A stretch of 17,011 bases of DNA from Opitutia bacterium UBA5964 (GTDB taxonomy: Bacteria; Verrucomicrobiota; Verrucomicrobiia; Opitutales; Coraliomargaritaceae), in NCBI GenBank assembly GCA_002430605.1, contig DJBY01000029.1, positions 20,844-37,854 on the forward strand, given 5' to 3'. Under the pieces are notes generated by a model. The model was not told the origin of the DNA, did no database searches, and saw nothing but the letters and a program-made list of their open reading frames with translations. How positions within the stretch are numbered: position 1 is the first letter of the stretch; each line of letters begins with the position of its first letter. Below are positions 1-8,306 of the stretch, piece by piece. A program made the translations under genes and the position numbers.

Positions 1-36
1 TAGGCTCTACGGATTAACTCCTTGCCTCACCCTTGG

Positions 37-771
37 TTATAATTTCAACCAACACAGCGTGACCACATAATCCCCGAAAAACTGATAGCGGAACTCCATG
101 CGATGCGTGGCATCACGTAATTGCGCAGGCAAATTCGAGGCAATTTTGAGAACAGAAAGTTGCTGGGTGTCGGCATGGATTTGCAGGGCAATGTCTTTGA
201 AATTGGGTTGAGCGCTCCAAACTGGAAACTGAGCTTTAAAGAATGCCTCCTTTGCACTGAAAAGTAAGCTGCCAAGTGCCTGATCTTCGCCAACAGTAGC
301 CGCTTCAAGCGGATGCACCACTCGCTCCATTGCCCGTGCGCTGAGCCGATTCGTCTTCTCGAGGTCGACTCCTAGGTACATCACTTCATCGGCAAAGGCC
401 GCAACAGCACAGCACAAGCCACGCGAATGCGTGATCGAACCAATGGTAGCAACTGGCCAGATGGGCAGTCCATCCGCGTCCGTCGGCAATGCGCACGAAG
501 CCTGGCCGATGTGAGCCAACGCCAGACGCGCACAGCGACGACCTGAGATGAACTCATTGCGACGCGCAAGCCCGGCATTAGCCATGTGTTGGCCCTCTTC
601 CTTGTATTGAAAAGCCTCAGCTGCGCCTGCAGCCTGCTGCACTCCACAGCCAACTGCAACAGGCAGCAATGCTCGCAAGGCGGTTTGAAGTTCATTAATT
701 TGAATCATATCATGCACAGCTATCGAAGCAAAAGGAACACCGCCAGATTCGCAAGCCTTCGACAAAAGCAA
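37..771 (-). CDS. 4'-phosphopantetheinyl transferase, EntD/Sfp superfamily
   Basis: This enzyme family moves the 4'-phosphopantetheine arm of CoA onto a serine of acyl or peptidyl carrier proteins, in the cytoplasm. Visible in the protein, numbered from the internal ATG at 708: an EntD-like segment RRNEFISGRRCARLAL (49-64), PIWP followed by GSITHS (90-95, with the conserved His), the Mg-binding GVDLEK (113-118, Asp and Glu), and FSAKEAFFKAQFP (150-162) with the conserved Glu and Lys. The longest reading frame (244 residues) opens with TTG at 771. The ATG at 708 gives 223 residues, close to typical EntD length, and its first residues look like a normal N-terminus, so I prefer 708. Neither start has a Shine-Dalgarno. 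The gene is divergent from the nuclease gene, with about 53 bases between. No polyketide, peptide or fatty acid synthase lies next to it, so its carrier protein is unknown; it may be the general-purpose transferase. Function is confident, substrate is not. Confidence 0.88.
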   Translation of the reverse strand: MLLSKACESGGVPFASIAVHDMIQINELQTALRALLPVAVGCGVQQAAGAAEAFQYKEEGQHMANAGLARRNEFISGRRCARLALAHIGQASCALPTDADGLPIWPVATIGSITHSRGLCCAVAAFADEVMYLGVDLEKTNRLSARAMERVVHPLEAATVGEDQALGSLLFSAKEAFFKAQFPVWSAQPNFKDIALQIHADTQQLSVLKIASNLPAQLRDATHRMEFRYQFFGDYVVTLCWLKL

Positions 772-824
772 ATTATGATGCCGCGAAACCTTGCCACCAT
801 GTGTATTCGTATTAGAAATAAATC

Positions 825-1997
825 ATGCGTTTGTATCTCTCTGTCCTAATCGGCTTGTGTAGCATGATGCTGACTGTGGCGATGCGGGCAAATGTTAAGG
901 CATCGGGCGCATGGGAAGTGCTCGAGGGCTGCCGTCTTGTCAGTGCTCCGATCAATGACGGCGACAGCTTTAAAGTTCAGCACCAGGATCTGACATTCAT
1001 TGCTCGACTATATTTTGTTGATTGCCCAGAAACCCATGGGACCTACATGGCTCGGGTGCGCGATCAGGCACGCTATTTTTCAATCCCAGAAGCAGTCGTC
1101 ATGGCCGCGGGTAAACAGTCCGCCGCTTTCACGGAAAAGTTCTTACGAGGCGAGTTCACCGTGATCACACAATGGGCAGATGCGCGCGGCGGCAAGGAGC
1201 AGCGTTTCTTTGCCTTAGTTCGGAAAAATGATCAGATGCTTTCCTCTGAGTTGATTCGTAATGGCTTTGCCCGCATTTATGGTATGCCAACAAAAGGTAG
1301 CTGGCCCGACGGCATCTCGCCACGCTCTTACCTAAGCCAACTCAAGCAATACGAACGCGCTGCGCAAAGTAGCATGACTGGTATTTGGGGCGACGCGACC
1401 GGATCGCTCCAGCTCGCAGGACTCAATCAACTCGGCGCAAACGTCGAAGGCACTGGCACAAACAAAACGCCTACAGCCAGTACACTGGCAGCCGTGACGA
1501 CATCTAGTCGGACCGGTAAGCTCATTCTCAATACCGCCAGCGCCGCTGAACTCGAAACACTACCGGGCATTGGCCCTGCCCTCGCCAGTTATATCATCGC
1601 CGCCCGACCGATCGCAGTGGTGGACGACTTGGCAAAAATCCCAGGCATCACAATGAACACAATCGACGTGTTCCGCGCTCAAGTGATTACAGATGAGCCA
1701 CCCCCACCGCTAAAAACTGCAGCATTCTACTTGGCGGACACCGAAACCTATCTAAATACAAATGTCTCTGTCATTGTATCTGCAGTCGTCCGATCCGACC
1801 AAACAGCCCCAGCGAGCTTTCGGGCAGTCATCCTTCAGACTGCGAATCAAGGTGTCTCAGGCGGTAGCATCCCTGCTTTTATTCCTGATGAATTCTACGA
1901 CACTTTCATACAATACTACCAGCAGTCTGGCCGCAGCTTCACAGGCCTGCTGTTTGAGCATGACTCCGGCACCGTGCTCGTTTATAGCCGCAAGTAA
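825..1997 (+). CDS. Secreted thermonuclease-like (SNase) protein with ComEA-type HhH domain
   Basis: This is a probable exported nuclease. Residues 1-25 form a signal peptide-like hydrophobic N-terminus. Residues about 36-190 form a staphylococcal-nuclease fold: NDGDSF (44-49) supplies the Ca-binding Asp, RLYFVDCPET (61-70) supplies the equivalents of SNase Arg35, Asp40 and Glu43, and Arg127 sits where SNase has Arg87, so the Arg-Glu-Arg catalytic set looks intact. Thr41 of SNase is Cys67 here. After a Thr/Ser/Ala-rich linker (207-230), residues 231-290 are a ComEA-like helix-hairpin-helix (LNTASAAELETLPGIGPALA and a second hairpin, KIPGI). A proline tetrad (292-295) leads to a C-terminal domain of about 90 residues that I do not recognise. 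Translation starts at ATG 825 without a Shine-Dalgarno. It is followed 29 bases later by the PPK2 gene. A role in degrading or binding extracellular or periplasmic DNA is inferred from the domains. Confidence 0.85.
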   Translation: MRLYLSVLIGLCSMMLTVAMRANVKASGAWEVLEGCRLVSAPINDGDSFKVQHQDLTFIARLYFVDCPETHGTYMARVRDQARYFSIPEAVVMAAGKQSAAFTEKFLRGEFTVITQWADARGGKEQRFFALVRKNDQMLSSELIRNGFARIYGMPTKGSWPDGISPRSYLSQLKQYERAAQSSMTGIWGDATGSLQLAGLNQLGANVEGTGTNKTPTASTLAAVTTSSRTGKLILNTASAAELETLPGIGPALASYIIAARPIAVVDDLAKIPGITMNTIDVFRAQVITDEPPPPLKTAAFYLADTETYLNTNVSVIVSAVVRSDQTAPASFRAVILQTANQGVSGGSIPAFIPDEFYDTFIQYYQQSGRSFTGLLFEHDSGTVLVYSRK

Positions 1998-2026
1998 TCC
2001 TCATACTCTAAATACACACCTACTTC

Positions 2027-2845
2027 ATGAGCTTAAATGAATTCAAGCACTACCTCGTTCAAAAAGGACAGAATGAAATGCTCTCTAAGATCAATGCATC
2101 CCCATGCGGTGATCTGCCAGAGAGCAAAATCAAGGCATTGGCTGAATTGAGCGAATTGCACCTGCGCTTGGGTGATTTACAACAACGCTTCCACGTCGAT
2201 CGTCGACACAAACTGCTAATCGTCCTACAGGGAATGGATACCAGCGGCAAAGGCGGCACTATCAAGCACGTCTTCCGCGGCGTGAATCCGCAAGGTGTAC
2301 ATGTCTCCGGCTTTGAAAAACCAACGGCCCGCGAAGCCGCTCATGACTTCCTCTGGCGTGTCCACCAGCACACCCCAGCAAATGGCGAAATTATGATCTT
2401 CGACCGTAGCCACTACGAAGACGTGCTGGCCGTTCGGGTCAACAACTTGAAGCCTGAATCAGTCTGGAAAAAGCGTTACCGCCACATCAATGACTTTGAG
2501 CAACTACTCGTTGATGAGGATACCATTATTCTTAAATTCTTCCTACACATTGATCGAGCCACTCAAAAACAACGCTTACAGGAGCGGCTAGATGTACCGG
2601 CAAAGAATTGGAAGTTCGACGACTCCGACATCGTCGCACGTAGTAAATGGGATACTTATGAAGCCGCGTATGAGGAGATTTTCGAAAAGACTAGCAAGCC
2701 AGATGCGCCGTGGTATGTGATACCGTCTAATAAAAAATGGGCTCGCAATTTACTCGTCGCACGAATCGTTGTCGCATGCCTTGACGACTTGCACCTCACC
2801 TACCCAAAAGTCGACTTCGATCCGAGTCAGATTGAAATCGACTGA
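2027..2845 (+). CDS. ppk2: Polyphosphate kinase 2 family protein (polyphosphate:nucleotide phosphotransferase)
   Basis: PPK2 enzymes transfer phosphate between polyphosphate and nucleoside mono- or diphosphates in the cytoplasm, with a P-loop kinase fold. The 272-residue single domain has the Walker A loop GMDTSGKGG (69-77), the FEKPTAREAAHDFLWRVHQ segment (96-114), Walker B IFDRSHYEDVL (124-134), and a lid region QERLDVPAKNWKFDDSDI (185-202) followed by the WDTYEAAYEE helix. The C-terminal IPSNKKWARNLLVARIV is typical of the family. Length matches single-domain PPK2. Which nucleotide it prefers (AMP, ADP, GDP) cannot be read safely from the sequence. ATG 2027 is preceded by no Shine-Dalgarno. 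It sits 29 bases after the nuclease gene and 88 bases before rpe on the same strand, so cotranscription is possible. Identity of the family is secure. Confidence 0.93.
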   Translation: MSLNEFKHYLVQKGQNEMLSKINASPCGDLPESKIKALAELSELHLRLGDLQQRFHVDRRHKLLIVLQGMDTSGKGGTIKHVFRGVNPQGVHVSGFEKPTAREAAHDFLWRVHQHTPANGEIMIFDRSHYEDVLAVRVNNLKPESVWKKRYRHINDFEQLLVDEDTIILKFFLHIDRATQKQRLQERLDVPAKNWKFDDSDIVARSKWDTYEAAYEEIFEKTSKPDAPWYVIPSNKKWARNLLVARIVVACLDDLHLTYPKVDFDPSQIEID

Positions 2846-2933
2846 TGCTGTCTGTACAATCTCCTTAACGGCAATAGATAAAAGAGAGATGCTGACCTTG
2901 CCAGCGTTTCCATTCCACCAAAGTATAGCTCCC

Positions 2934-3593
2934 ATGCAAAGTTCACACGAAAAGATCTTGGCCCCGTCGATCCTCGCAGGCGATCACGCTGACCTGAAAA
3001 GCAGCCTGAAAGAAATCGAAGCCGCTGGATTGAGTTGGGTACACCTCGACATCATGGACGGACACTTCGTGCCGAATCTGTCCTTCGGTCCGCAATCGGT
3101 GAAGGCCATGCGTTCGGCCTCGGACTTATTCTTCGATGTACACCTAATGCTCGATAATCCAGACAAGTTCGTCGATGCGTTTATTGATGCGGGTGCCGAT
3201 CAAGTTACAATTCATGTGGAGCCGGACTATCCGATCGTTGAGACTTTGAAGCACATACGCGCACGTGGCTGTAAATGCGGCGTGGCACTCAATCCGGATA
3301 CACCGGCCGAGGCCGCGAAACCCTTTCTGGCAGAGTGTGACATCGTTTTGTTAATGACCGTGCAGCCTGGCTTCGGCGGACAAAGCTTCCGTGAGGATGT
3401 CCTGCCGAAGATGGAGACCATTGCTAAATGGCGCGACGAGTTCGCGCTGAACTATCGCCTCGAAGTTGATGGTGGCGTCGATCTCAGCATAGCTGGAAGT
3501 TGCACTGCGCGTGGCGTAGATACACTGGTAGCGGGCACTGCCTTTTTCAAAGCCGAAGACCGCAAAGCGTTTATCGCAAAAGTGACCGCTTAG
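2934..3593 (+). CDS. rpe: Ribulose-phosphate 3-epimerase
   Basis: It interconverts ribulose 5-phosphate and xylulose 5-phosphate in the pentose phosphate pathway. The protein is a (beta/alpha)8 barrel of 219 residues, the usual length. Conserved residues are present: Ser12 in APSILAGD, His37 and Asp39 in VHLDIMDGHFVPN, His70 in FFDVHLML, the VQPGFGGQ phosphate-loop segment (143-150) and Asp179 in LEVDGG, giving the metal-binding and acid/base set. The reading frame is open upstream to 2769, but that part overlaps the end of ppk2 and has no family similarity. An ATG at 2889 has a purine-rich GAGAG touching it, too close for a ribosome binding site. ATG 2934 gives the expected N-terminus. The stop codon lies only 9 bases from the end of the converging amidohydrolase gene, and no terminator hairpin fits in between, so the two 3' ends probably overlap as transcripts. 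Confidence 0.95.
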   Translation: MQSSHEKILAPSILAGDHADLKSSLKEIEAAGLSWVHLDIMDGHFVPNLSFGPQSVKAMRSASDLFFDVHLMLDNPDKFVDAFIDAGADQVTIHVEPDYPIVETLKHIRARGCKCGVALNPDTPAEAAKPFLAECDIVLLMTVQPGFGGQSFREDVLPKMETIAKWRDEFALNYRLEVDGGVDLSIAGSCTARGVDTLVAGTAFFKAEDRKAFIAKVTA

Positions 3594-3602
3594 GCCTAGG
3601 CG

Positions 3603-4394
3603 TTAATATAACTCAGGACGTCGGTCTTTGAAGGCCGTCAGACGACTGCGGGCATTCGCGACTTGGGCGATATCGATATCGGTAAGATAGACACCTTCCG
3701 ACTCGCTCGCTTCCAGTACAATCTCCCCCCACGGATCGACCACCATTGAATGCCCAAAATAATCGCATTCTCCAATACTTGAGCCATGTCGTTCGATACC
3801 GCATTGGTTGGTAGCAATAAAGTAGGATTGATTCTCGATCGCACGGGCTTGAATTAAAGTGCGCCAATGGGTTAGACGCGGATGCGGGAATGCTGCAGCT
3901 AACACTTGAACCACCGCGCCGTCGTGCGCGCACTTGCGGAATAGCTCGGGAAACCTTAGATCGTAACATATACTGCAACCAATTCGCCCAAGTTCCGTGT
4001 CTGCGGTCACAACAGCCTCCCCTGCCTGTACATGCTTCTCTTCACCAAACAGTGTGAATAAATGAATCTTTCGATACTGCGCTAAGATCGCTCCAGTTCG
4101 TTCGAAAAAATACAAGGTATTGGCCGCTCGTCCCAATTCGGTGTGTTCTAAAAGCGAACCACAGATGGCGACATTAAACTCGACCGCTAATGCTGCGATT
4201 TGAGCACGGTGCTCAGCCGCCTGATTAAGTAATTCAAGGTTGCGACTCCAATCAAACCCGGTGGTACACATTTCTGGTAAAAAGACGACCTGTCCTCCCT
4301 GAGCTGTTGATTGTGCCACCAACTCACGAATCCTCGCAAGATTGGTCTCGGGCGCACCTCTATTAACTTCGAATTGTGCGAGTGCTATTTTCAT
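3603..4394 (-). CDS. Carbon-nitrogen hydrolase (nitrilase superfamily, omega-amidase/Nit-like)
   Basis: The nitrilase superfamily hydrolyses amide or nitrile C-N bonds through a Glu-Lys-Cys triad. From ATG 4394 the protein has 263 residues; Glu41 (VVFLPEM), Lys109 (YRKIHLF) and Cys143 (CSICYDLRFPELFR) are all in place. The TGF after the Glu motif, the IHLF after the Lys, and the compact single-domain length resemble the Nit2/YafV branch (2-oxo-acid omega-amidase), but the substrate is not certain and a deaminated-glutathione amidase or another amide is possible. A GTG at 4406 would add four residues; ATG 4394 is the better start because the family begins with a short MKIALAQ strand. The gene follows the hybrid kinase by 28-40 bases on the same strand and may be its downstream partner in an operon. 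It converges on rpe with a 9-base gap. Confidence 0.88.
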   Translation of the reverse strand: MKIALAQFEVNRGAPETNLARIRELVAQSTAQGGQVVFLPEMCTTGFDWSRNLELLNQAAEHRAQIAALAVEFNVAICGSLLEHTELGRAANTLYFFERTGAILAQYRKIHLFTLFGEEKHVQAGEAVVTADTELGRIGCSICYDLRFPELFRKCAHDGAVVQVLAAAFPHPRLTHWRTLIQARAIENQSYFIATNQCGIERHGSSIGECDYFGHSMVVDPWGEIVLEASESEGVYLTDIDIAQVANARSRLTAFKDRRPELY

Positions 4395-4434
4395 ACGAGC
4401 GACCACATTTCGACAGCATCCAGGCGCGGCAAGC

Positions 4435-7400
4435 TCAGCTAATCAACGCATGATGCGCCCTAATCAACGCATCTTTCAATTTAGCGACTTCAACTGGCTT
4501 ACTCAGGTAATCATTCATTCCAGCAGCAAGGCATTTGGTACGATCTTCATTCATAGCAAACGCAGTCACTGCGATGATATACTGTTGAGCATCCTGTTGC
4601 TTGAATTTTCCACTACGAATGGCTTGCGTGAACTCGATACCACTCTGACCGGGGAGTCGCACATCCATTAGAATAACATCAAAAACCTCGCGATTCATAA
4701 GCTCAATTGCCTGAACGCCATCTTGAGCAACCTGTGGTTCATAGCCGAGTAGTTCCAGCAGCGATTTAATGCCCCATCGATTATCTTCATCATCTTCGCA
4801 AATCAGTAATCTCAACGGGTGTTCGTGTGCGAAATCTGCCTGTATCTGCTCTGCATACTCACTGCCCATCTCTTTGCGAACAACTGAGGCCGGATAATTC
4901 ACGTTCAATTGCTTGAGGCGTGGCAGTGGTATAGTAAACTGAAAACACGATCCAGCATTCACGGCACTTTCTACCCAAATCTCCCCATTCATTCGCTCAA
5001 CTAAGCGCTTGCAAATAACAAGCCCCAACCCAGTACCTCCAAACTTTCGAGTCGTCGATGAATCGACCTGCGTGAATGCTTTAAATAATTGATCGAACTT
5101 ATCTTTTGCGATTCCACAGCCACTATCCTGCACTTCAAAATGAAGCATATCGATGCCATCGATGGACTTTGCTTGATCCAAACTTACACTCATCAATACA
5201 CAACCCTCGTTCGTGAATTTGACTGCATTGCTAGTCAAATTCATCAAAATCTGTCGAATGCGATGCGGATCACCCATGTAGATTTCACTGACCCCATCGC
5301 CTAGCTCATAGTCAATCTGTAATTTTTTTTCTTTAGCATCAGGCAGCACATATTCTAGCGCCTCACACATGATCTGCTCGAGGTCGAACTCTATCGACTC
5401 CAGTAGCATTTTGTGTGTTTCAATTTTTGAATAATCAAGGATGTTATTGATTAAATTCATCAACGCTTTGCCGCTACGTTTGATAATGGATGCTTGCTCG
5501 GATTGCACATCATCCAAATTCGTTTGGAACATTAGATCCGTATAACCAATAATGGCATTCATAGGAGTGCGTATCTCATGGCTCATCATTGCCAAGAACT
5601 CTCCTTTGGCCACACTCGCCGAATCGGATTGGTCACGAGCGATACGTAATTCTTCCTCACGCTCTTGCATCAGAATTAAGCCTCCGATACTTGAGGCTAA
5701 CACTCTGGCAGCGTCGATCTCGCACTCATTCCATTGATGCTGTTCACTGCAATAGTCCATGGCAAAGAATCCATACAACCGCCCTCCGATCCACATCGGA
5801 ATTACCAATAAGGACTCGCTCTCCAGTTCTTGGAATACCTTTGAATCAAGATGACCATCAGTTGCGCCTATCGTTTGAATGATTCCGCCCTGCATTAACT
5901 CCTCATACCAGCCAGGGAAAAAGTCTTCGAAAGGTGCGTCTTGTAGAGAGCGATGCTCCAGGATGCTTTGATATGAATCATTTTTCAGCCATTCAAAACG
6001 AGGATTAAAGGTATGATAGGATTCGCTAGAACCGCCTGTAATCTCAAAGACAAAAGAACGTTCAATATTCATAGCAATGCCAACCTCGCGCATTGCCAGA
6101 TCAATCGCATTATCAAAATCAACTGTCGTCAACAATGCATGATTAGCTCGGGCGGTCGCATTGAGCACCACATCGCGCTGCTTAATCGCAGCCTCTGCGG
6201 CCTTCCTTGTTGATATATTATACGCTACCCAGACGACGCAATCAGCTTGTTGCTCACCCGTAGACATTGGTGAGACTCGCGCTTCAAACCAATGCTCCCC
6301 GACATCCACTGACTCGAGGCAATACTCCAAGGTCTCCACGGAATTTGAATCCAACGATTCAGAGATCGTAGCGAGAAAATCACGACACGCATTCGCATCA
6401 AACACAGCCGCCAAAGGCTTACCAATGACTCTCTCTGTATTTGTGATTCGATGGGTCGACATGACTGCAAAATTGGCTGAAAAGACATCTACAATCATCC
6501 CCTCGCGTGAAAACACGAAAGCGATATCAGGCAACGCACCCGTGAAGGCACTTAGGCGGCGTTCGTTCTCGGAAATTTGCGCTTCGCGGTGACGTAATTC
6601 AGTCATCACCGCAGCGAGGCAGATGGAAGTAATCGAAACGATACCCACAAAAATCCAGACATTCGTAGGGCTTTGACTGATCGAGGTGCTTTCGGCAGAA
6701 AAAATAGGAATCAGTGACCACACCGCAAGTAGCGCCAAAACAAAAACCCCAGCGGACGCACCGCGAAGGCCGAAGCGAATCGCGGACCATGCCATGATCG
6801 GAAAGATGGCCAGCTCCATCGGGTAAAATAACACGTCCGTTGGAGCCCAGTTTTGAAAAGTAACAAGGCCGAAAGCTGACAGTACTATAAGCCACAGGCC
6901 GACTTCAATAAACTGCCGCCCTACGAGCTTGAAGCCACTTCGATCCGCCCAAGTCAAAATGAACGGAGTTATGATGATCGAGCCCACAGCTGCAGCCAAC
7001 CAATTGGTTAAAAACAACGCTTTAAAATCATTCCAATGTATCCCACCAGTGCTACGACATTGAAATACAGATTCAACAACAGCTCCAAAGCAGGTGCTCA
7101 ATATGATCCCCATGAACAAGATCAACAGCGCATCTCGGATGCGCTCCATGTTGAAGCGCACGTGCAGACTCTCTAAAATACGCAGGCTTAACGCCGAGGC
7201 CGTGACGGTCGCAATCGGTACGCTCAATATCATTAGCAGATTCTCTTCTGCAAACAGCGCAGGCAGTAAGGCACCTATAAATACCGCAGGGAGATAGCGC
7301 ATCCCACCGAGCCAAACGATCCCGAACGCAACGCCAAAAACCGGCGCAATTTGGTTAATATGACCACTGAATTGCGGATCCGCCACGATGACTGCGATTT

Positions 7401-7470
7401 GAGCAGCAAAAGCGACACTGAGAACCGAAAGAATACAGTTTAACGCAAATATGAAATCCCGTTTCTTCAT
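4435..7470 (-). CDS. Membrane-bound hybrid histidine kinase (MASE1-PAS-GAF-HisKA-HATPase-REC)
   Basis: This is a 1011-residue sensor kinase. Residues 1-290 hold about eight hydrophobic segments with the pattern of an N-terminal MASE1 integral membrane sensor. A PAS-like domain follows (about 301-420), then a GAF domain (about 430-600) with an aromatic-rich ligand pocket region. The HisKA domain carries phospho-accepting His631 in MMSHEIRTPMN. The ATPase has the N box (QILMNLTSNAVKF, 740-752), G1 DSGCGI (782-787), the F box and G2 GGTGLGL (811-817). A C-terminal receiver (886-1005) keeps the acidic pair (Glu892/Asp893), phospho-acceptor Asp936 in LMDVRLPG, Thr969 and Lys991. No Hpt domain is present, so onward transfer needs a separate Hpt protein or the kinase acts through its own receiver. 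Translation starts at ATG 7470 with an AT-rich leader and no Shine-Dalgarno. It is divergent from tRNA-Val across 188 bases and precedes the amidohydrolase gene. The signal sensed is unknown. Confidence 0.93.
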   Translation of the reverse strand: MKKRDFIFALNCILSVLSVAFAAQIAVIVADPQFSGHINQIAPVFGVAFGIVWLGGMRYLPAVFIGALLPALFAEENLLMILSVPIATVTASALSLRILESLHVRFNMERIRDALLILFMGIILSTCFGAVVESVFQCRSTGGIHWNDFKALFLTNWLAAAVGSIIITPFILTWADRSGFKLVGRQFIEVGLWLIVLSAFGLVTFQNWAPTDVLFYPMELAIFPIMAWSAIRFGLRGASAGVFVLALLAVWSLIPIFSAESTSISQSPTNVWIFVGIVSITSICLAAVMTELRHREAQISENERRLSAFTGALPDIAFVFSREGMIVDVFSANFAVMSTHRITNTERVIGKPLAAVFDANACRDFLATISESLDSNSVETLEYCLESVDVGEHWFEARVSPMSTGEQQADCVVWVAYNISTRKAAEAAIKQRDVVLNATARANHALLTTVDFDNAIDLAMREVGIAMNIERSFVFEITGGSSESYHTFNPRFEWLKNDSYQSILEHRSLQDAPFEDFFPGWYEELMQGGIIQTIGATDGHLDSKVFQELESESLLVIPMWIGGRLYGFFAMDYCSEQHQWNECEIDAARVLASSIGGLILMQEREEELRIARDQSDSASVAKGEFLAMMSHEIRTPMNAIIGYTDLMFQTNLDDVQSEQASIIKRSGKALMNLINNILDYSKIETHKMLLESIEFDLEQIMCEALEYVLPDAKEKKLQIDYELGDGVSEIYMGDPHRIRQILMNLTSNAVKFTNEGCVLMSVSLDQAKSIDGIDMLHFEVQDSGCGIAKDKFDQLFKAFTQVDSSTTRKFGGTGLGLVICKRLVERMNGEIWVESAVNAGSCFQFTIPLPRLKQLNVNYPASVVRKEMGSEYAEQIQADFAHEHPLRLLICEDDEDNRWGIKSLLELLGYEPQVAQDGVQAIELMNREVFDVILMDVRLPGQSGIEFTQAIRSGKFKQQDAQQYIIAVTAFAMNEDRTKCLAAGMNDYLSKPVEVAKLKDALIRAHHALIS

Positions 7471-7658
7471 TTATTAGTATATCAATTTTATTGGTGATTG
7501 CTCCATTTAGCCGCCATCTCATTTAGTATTGATTGGAAGGCAACACTTCTTGTTTCATTTACCAGTATATAAAAAAATCAAAGAAAAAGCCTATTCGGCT
7601 AAAATAAGGCTTGATTCACCTACCATCCGTCACATGTTTCTCGACTTTCCAAACTTGA
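7471..7658. promoter_or_regulatory. Divergent AT-rich intergenic region between the MASE1 kinase and tRNA-Val
   Basis: This 188-base gap must hold promoters for the kinase (leftward) and the tRNA (rightward). Leftward, two TATACT-like hexamers occur (one about 10 bases before the kinase ATG, one near 7565) but neither has a good -35. Rightward I find no convincing consensus promoter. The sequence CATTTAG occurs twice within 25 bases (near 7504 and 7529). A short inverted repeat, AGCC(7588-7591)/GGCT(7597-7600), with a third AAGGCTT at 7606-7612 gives two alternative small stems. Nothing here encodes a protein. Confidence 0.45.
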
Positions 7659-7735
7659 GGACGGCTAGCTCAGTTGGTTAGAGCACCTCGTTTACACCGA
7701 GGGGGTCGTGGGTTCGAATCCCTCGCCGTCTACCA
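7659..7735 (+). tRNA. tRNA-Val (anticodon UAC), CCA encoded
   Basis: The 77-base cloverleaf folds cleanly. The acceptor stem GGACGGC pairs with GCCGTCT, the discriminator is A and CCA is encoded. The D arm is GCTC/GAGC, and the anticodon stem CCTCG/CGAGG encloses the loop TTTACAC with anticodon TAC. The variable loop has five bases, and the T arm is GTGGG/CCCTC around TTCGAAT. The anticodon and the segment around the loop resemble bacterial tRNA-Val(UAC). Two oddities: the first acceptor pair is G-U, and the T stem contains a U-U opposition at its second pair. Five T residues follow the CCA directly, and ilvN begins 33 bases downstream, so the tRNA may head a longer transcript. Confidence 0.95.
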
Positions 7736-7747
7736 TTTTTCAAGATT

Positions 7748-7761
7748 GAGCCGCGAGGCTC
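7748..7761 (+). promoter_or_regulatory. GNRA-capped hairpin over the ilvN ribosome binding site
   Basis: GAGCC (7748-7752), the loop GCGA (7753-7756) and GGCTC (7757-7761) form a perfect five-pair stem with a GNRA tetraloop between the tRNA-Val 3' end and the ilvN start codon. The only Shine-Dalgarno-like sequence before ilvN, GAGG at 7755-7758 (10 bases before the ATG), is partly buried in this hairpin. It could limit translation, or mark the boundary for tRNA 3' processing. The hairpin is visible; the role is inferred. Confidence 0.5.
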
Positions 7762-7768
7762 CTATATC

Positions 7769-8242
<474 letters not shown>

Positions 8243-8272
8243 TCCGCCCTCCTTTCCATTTTTTTACAACCC

Positions 8273-8290
8273 GGAAGCTATCTAGCTTCC
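8273..8290 (+). other. ilvN-ilvC intercistronic hairpin
   Basis: GGAAGCT (8273-8279), the loop ATCT and AGCTTCC (8284-8290) form a perfect seven-pair stem in the 64-base gap. No T-run follows on the plus strand, so it is not an intrinsic terminator. The ilvC ATG is 16 bases downstream, after an A-rich leader with no Shine-Dalgarno. A processing or mRNA-stabilising role, or a translation-control role, is possible. Confidence 0.6.
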
Positions 8291-8306
8291 ACAAACAACG
8301 ATAAAT

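Noticed and set aside
2769..2933. Upstream extension of the rpe frame
   Set aside because: It overlaps the ppk2 coding region and the added residues match nothing in the epimerase family; ATG 2934 gives normal length.
7573..7612. Possible minus-strand intrinsic terminator (AGCC/GGCT followed by T-rich DNA)
   Set aside because: The stem is only four pairs and there is no minus-strand gene on its upstream side for it to end.
7659..7760. tRNA 3' end as an integration site for a genomic island
   Set aside because: No integrase, no repeated tRNA 3' fragment and no foreign-looking genes follow; ilvN and ilvC are core genes.
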